Of a stretch of 64,000 nucleotides of DNA, positions 60,742 through 64,000 are shown piece after piece. A program made the translations under genes and the position numbers. This DNA comes from Deltaproteobacteria bacterium (GTDB lineage Bacteria; Desulfobacterota; GWC2-55-46): the NCBI GenBank assembly GCA_016218105.1, contig JACRET010000043.1, positions 1 to 64,000 on the forward strand, written 5' to 3'. Below the pieces are notes generated by a model. That model searched no databases. It was not told where the DNA came from and saw only the letters and a list, made by a program, of their open reading frames with translations. Within the stretch, counting starts at the first letter, position 1. Each line of letters opens with the position of its first letter.

Positions 60742-62784
60742 TTATTTTGCGTTATATACAGATAAGTGGCGGGGGTTGATTTCCTTGTTTGAGTCCTTTA
60801 TCAAATAAGGCTTACGGTATTCAGGCTGATTACCATCATTGGCCTTAAGCTCTCCTTTATTGTCTTTCGAGATATTGAAGTTGGACACAAGCTCCTTGAG
60901 CTCGGAAGCGAGCCTTGCGAGATCATTTGTAGCGTGCGACACTTCAGCTATCGTGCTCACGTTGGCCTTGGAGACGGCAGCGATAGAGTCCATGTTCTGG
61001 GCTATCTCATCCGTTGTCGCGCTCTGCTCCTCTGCTGATGTAGCGATGTGGGCTATCATCTCGGTTACGTTCTCTACCCCTGATACTATCTGATGAAGCG
61101 CCTCGCCTGCCTCGTTGGCGAGCTTTACGCCGTTTTCAACCTTCTCAGTGCCGGATCTCATGGCAACGACAGCCTTTCCAGTCTCTTCCTGTATCGCTTT
61201 TATCATATCGCTTATCTCCTTTGTGGCCTTGGAAGTCCTCTCCGCAAGCCTCCTGACCTCATCAGCCACGACAGCGAATCCGCGGCCCTGCTCCCCGGCA
61301 CGCGCCGCCTCTATCGCCGCGTTAAGGGCAAGAAGGTTTGTCTGGTCGGCTATATCGTTTATAACGGATACTATCGTACCTATCTCTTCAGACCTCTTGC
61401 CCAGGTTCTTCACCGTATCGGATGTTATCGAGGTGGACTCCGCGACCTCTTGCATCGCCGTTATGGCTAGATTGACCACCTCGCCGCCGTTTGCCGCTAT
61501 CCTCTGTGCGGCACGGGCCGATTCAGACGCCTGCTGTGAGTTCTTAGCGACCTCGATGACCGTGGCGTTCATCTCTTCCATGGCCGTAGCTACCTGCGCC
61601 GTCTGCCCTGACTGCCTGTCCGCGCCCTCCTCTATCTGCGTCGATGAGCTTGAGAGCTCTTCCGAGGCCGAAGCCAGATGATTAGAGGAATCCGTGATCC
61701 TTCCTATGACCCCGGACATCTGTTCCGCCATGGCGTCAACGCTGTCGCCGAGGGCGGCCACCTCATCCCTCAGATCCATTCCCAGAAACTTTAATTTTAT
61801 CTCAGCCCTTTTTGTAAGGTCTCCGCTGGCGAAGTCCTCTACAGTCTGCTTTATCTTTATGATCGGCTTTATCATATGGTCGTTCGCTATCCACATGAAA
61901 AACACCGCAAACGCACCGCATATCAGGGCGGATATCGAGAGTATCGCGAGCCCCCTCATGGCGGCGCTCCGGGCTTCGGCTGCTATCGTCTTCGTAAGCT
62001 CGTTTGCGGCCCCGACTATTTTCGGCGTAAAATTATCTACCAGCGCGTGCATCTGCGACTGATAGGAATCGTTTATCTGTATCCCGCTTGTAAGAGAGTT
62101 TTTCCTTACCGCCCACATGGACTCCAGCGCGGCAAGCCTGTCGCCTTTAATGCCTTTAAGGACGGCAAGGGTGCTGTCCAACTCGGATATGGTCTGCCTC
62201 AACTCGTTAGATACCAGCTCCTTGTCCTGATAAGAGATTATGTAACGCTCAAACAGGTAGCTGAGCTTTACGGTCCTCATCCTCTCAAGCCCCGCCATGT
62301 TCACGTACTTTCCGTCGAGGACAGTTATCAGCTCGTTCAGCTTTTCCACCATCGGGAAGGTAGTGTCCTCAACTTCGGCTTTCGCCACCCTGAGTCCGTC
62401 CCCCGCCTCCATCGCCTTATCAAGGGCGGAGCGCATCTCCACCCATTCCTTTTCAAGGAGGCCGAGCTTCTCAAGCATCGCCGCGTTCGTTATGGCGGCC
62501 GATCCATCCGTGCCTTTTTTAATGCCTTCTATGACCTCTCCGAATTCGGCCTTCTTCTGCTGGAACGTCTTCTCAAGCTCCTCATTCCCCGTCATAACGT
62601 GCCTGTTGAGTATCTCCGCTATCTCAACAGCCCTCTTTCTGAGCGACCCCGCCGTCTCGACCTGGGCGTATTTCTCGCTCATCCCGCCGATAAGGACATA
62701 GATTATCGGTATCTGGATTATGAAAAGTATTAAAAGAAAGAGGTAGCTTCCTATAAACCTTGTTTTAAGCGATTGTAGATTCAT
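60742..62784 (-). CDS. Methyl-accepting chemotaxis protein
   Basis: A 680-residue transmembrane chemoreceptor: TM1 (about 11-34), a helical periplasmic ligand domain (35-275, a four-helix-bundle type), TM2 (about 278-300), HAMP (301-355) and the signalling domain (about 370-640) with the conserved hairpin tip [23 protein letters not shown]. It signals through CheA. There is no CheR-tether pentapeptide at the end. The next gene upstream, a CheY-like protein (62809-63177), is only 24 bases away and probably cotranscribed. Confidence 0.95.
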   Translation of the reverse strand: MNLQSLKTRFIGSYLFLLILFIIQIPIIYVLIGGMSEKYAQVETAGSLRKRAVEIAEILNRHVMTGNEELEKTFQQKKAEFGEVIEGIKKGTDGSAAITNAAMLEKLGLLEKEWVEMRSALDKAMEAGDGLRVAKAEVEDTTFPMVEKLNELITVLDGKYVNMAGLERMRTVKLSYLFERYIISYQDKELVSNELRQTISELDSTLAVLKGIKGDRLAALESMWAVRKNSLTSGIQINDSYQSQMHALVDNFTPKIVGAANELTKTIAAEARSAAMRGLAILSISALICGAFAVFFMWIANDHMIKPIIKIKQTVEDFASGDLTKRAEIKLKFLGMDLRDEVAALGDSVDAMAEQMSGVIGRITDSSNHLASASEELSSSSTQIEEGADRQSGQTAQVATAMEEMNATVIEVAKNSQQASESARAAQRIAANGGEVVNLAITAMQEVAESTSITSDTVKNLGKRSEEIGTIVSVINDIADQTNLLALNAAIEAARAGEQGRGFAVVADEVRRLAERTSKATKEISDMIKAIQEETGKAVVAMRSGTEKVENGVKLANEAGEALHQIVSGVENVTEMIAHIATSAEEQSATTDEIAQNMDSIAAVSKANVSTIAEVSHATNDLARLASELKELVSNFNISKDNKGELKANDGNQPEYRKPYLIKDSNKEINPRHLSVYNAK

Positions 62785-62808
62785 GTGTCTCCTTGCTTTG
62801 AGCGCTGG

Positions 62809-63177
62809 TTAGAATGTTACCATTCTTACTGTTTTAAGGAGCTGGTCGGCTGTAAAAGGTTTTACCAGCCAGCTTGTAACCCCTGCGTCTTTCCATTCCA
62901 TCTGTTTATGCAGCTTGAATTCTGAAGCGGTTATAAGCACCGGGATATTATAGGTATCCGGGGTCGCCCTTATCATCCTGGTAAGCGCGACCCCGTCCAG
63001 GCCGGGCATTTCAAGCTCCGCGATAACGAGGTCAGGCTTAAGCCCCTCGTTTATCTTGTTTATCGCCTCAATACCGTCCCTGGCGGCCAGAACCCCATAA
63101 TGTTCCATCACCAGTGTGTATGCCAGCATCGACCGGACGCTGTAATTATCGTTGACGACCATTATGGTTTTATCCAT
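62809..63177 (-). CDS. CheY-like receiver protein with Glu at the phosphoacceptor site
   Basis: A 122-residue single receiver domain starting at the ATG at 63177 (GAGGGTG upstream; an earlier in-frame Met is unlikely). Conserved Thr83 (ITAS) and Lys106 (VKPF) are intact, but the position of the phosphoaccepting Asp is Glu54 (DLVIAELEMPGLDG, codon GAG), and the acidic pair is Asn9-Asp10. It may be a constitutively 'on' or phosphorylation-independent regulator. It lies upstream of and next to the chemoreceptor gene. Confidence 0.9.
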   Translation of the reverse strand: MDKTIMVVNDNYSVRSMLAYTLVMEHYGVLAARDGIEAINKINEGLKPDLVIAELEMPGLDGVALTRMIRATPDTYNIPVLITASEFKLHKQMEWKDAGVTSWLVKPFTADQLLKTVRMVTF

Positions 63178-63416
63178 CAGAGCACCCTCTGTAAATGAGA
63201 AGTTTTGTAAAGTACTCAGCATCAGGGCCATAGTTTTGAGGTTGTGCGGCTTGTATAAGAATATATCGGAGGGTACAGGATTTGCTCAATGGGGTATAAG
63301 GTTTATTTTAGGATGGCCAAAAGGTTGATTTCGGGGTAGTCCACTGGCCGATGGGGCCTGGGATTTGAACAGTGTGAGAACGATGGAATAAGGGGGTAAA
63401 AAGAGGAGCGAGAGCT

Positions 63417-63771
63417 TAACAGACTGCTGAAAAACTCAAAATAACATTGAAGCTCCCCTCGGAAAGCCACGGGGAACCTTAGATATGTAAAGGAAACAAT
63501 TTCTATTCGCTCGCTTGACCCCGCAGCAAGCTGCGGGGAATGCGCTCGCCATGCATATTCAGGCTGCTCAAAAAGTTCAAGCTGCAAGGAATCGAAAAAT
63601 GAGGAATGAGGCGTACTTACCTTGTACGCCGCAATGAGGAATTTTGAAGACGACGCCGCAGATTGGGCTTTTTGAAGTTTCCCGCAGCAAGCTGCGGAAA
63701 ACTTGCATGTAAGGAAATCTCAATTGTGATTCACTCGCTAACCGCTCGCTGTGCGTGACAGCAGCCTGTTA
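63417..63771. repeat. Composite MITE-like element beside a LuxR-type gene
   Basis: It is bounded by TAACAGACTGCTGAAAAAC on the left and the reverse complement TAACAGGCTGCTGTCACGC on the right, TA at both edges. It contains module 2 (GAAGCTCCCCTCGG... to GCATATTCAG), the GGCTGCTCAAAAAG module and a third segment TTTCCCGCAGCAAGCTGCGGAAAACTTGCATGTAAGG shared with 50671. The right edge is nine bases from the stop codon of the LuxR-type gene. Confidence 0.8.
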
Positions 63772-63779
63772 ATGAAAGG

Positions 63780-64000
63780 TCAATCGGATTCGACGATGCC
63801 TTTGCGGATGGCTATCTTTATGAGATTTGCCATGTCGCTTACCTTAAGTTTCTTCATTATATTGTTACGGTGGCTCTTTACGGTAGAGACGGAGATGAAA
63901 AGCTTATCGGCTATCTCCTTGCTCGTTGAGCCGTCAGCGATGAGCTTTAATATCTCTTTTTCGCGTTGGCTTAATGTGTCGAACGGATCCTGGCTCTGTT
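63780..64000 (-). CDS. LuxR/NarL-type response regulator (partial, C-terminal end)
   Basis: The C-terminal 72 residues or so are visible, ending at the TGA at 63780: a LuxR-type HTH (DTLSQREKEILKLIADGSTS, then SKEIADKLFISVSTVKSHRN and an IMKKLKV helix) followed by a short tail. The N-terminus, probably a receiver domain, is off the right edge. The family is typical of two-component regulators. Confidence 0.9.
   Translation of the reverse strand, partial: QSQDPFDTLSQREKEILKLIADGSTSKEIADKLFISVSTVKSHRNNIMKKLKVSDMANLIKIAIRKGIVESD

Noticed and set aside
1627-63771. Dispersed repeats considered as a CRISPR array
   Set aside because: Copies are scattered, nested and hairpin-rich with terminal inverted repeats, not regularly spaced direct repeats, and no cas genes are present.

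Overview
The window is a bacterial chromosome segment (or large metagenomic contig). Its genes are dense and mostly in operons, with Shine-Dalgarno starts and CCA-encoding tRNA genes. The order ispE, tRNA-Gln, prs, rplY, pth, ychF is one I associate with Deltaproteobacteria. The split 14-gene nuo cluster, GatCAB, EndoQ, a membrane pyrophosphatase, HypA-F and a CydA-like protein with c-type cytochromes suggest an anaerobic or microaerobic member of Desulfobacterota (old Deltaproteobacteria) or Nitrospirota. No rRNA or other decisive marker is present, so the phylum is an inference.

Layout. 1-2560: the edge of a prophage on the minus strand (late sigma-like regulator, small proteins, terminase small and large subunits), driven by a perfect-consensus promoter and interrupted by a MITE-like repeat. 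2686-9591: housekeeping genes ychF, hppA, pth, rplY, prs, tRNA-Gln and ispE. 9584-26834: a complete complex I operon, nuoA to nuoN. It has two nuoM genes and a NuoL whose lateral-helix region is tandemly duplicated, the signature of the '2M' complex I with an extra proton-pumping subunit. A cyclic-nucleotide-binding-domain gene lies between nuoG and nuoH. 27050-34630: a nitrilase-family amidase, a 33-residue lysine-rich peptide, gatCAB, a Nudix hydrolase, galT, a ferritin-like protein and fabI. 35013-38910: EndoQ, then two adjacent genes that both end in a PCP_red-like domain (a tandem universal stress protein and a radical SAM/SPASM protein), then a small membrane protein. 39280-44110: a minus-strand respiratory operon with a CydA-like integral membrane protein, three c-type cytochromes (one with a DMSO-reductase-gamma/EB_dh-like haem b domain) and a tiny membrane protein, but no cydB. 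44392-50673: a hydrogenase maturation operon (peptidase, hypA, B, F, C, D, E) with no hydrogenase structural gene in the window. 50850-58841: PilZ, a zinc dehydrogenase, an MsbA-like exporter, nth, a polyprenyl diphosphate synthase, arfB, a TIGR02757 protein and a cupredoxin. 59002-60626: tRNA-Pro with an integrase remnant beside a eukaryote-type PFKFB (6PF2K/FBPase-2) homologue. 60742-64000: a chemoreceptor, a CheY-like protein and the end of a LuxR-type regulator.

Running through the window is a family of dispersed MITE-like repeats with TA-R-CAGG termini (1627, 34628, 50671, 52243, 54908, 63417) and a second module found alone (8619, 17336) or nested. Several lie exactly at gene ends, and the terminal TAA or TAG of the element is the stop codon of fabI, hypE and the polyprenyl synthase gene.

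The genes suggest a respiratory cell that conserves energy through a high-stoichiometry complex I and a pyrophosphatase ion pump, carries [NiFe]-hydrogenase maturation, and sends electrons through cytochrome c to an unusual bd-superfamily enzyme. That physiology is inferred from gene content only.
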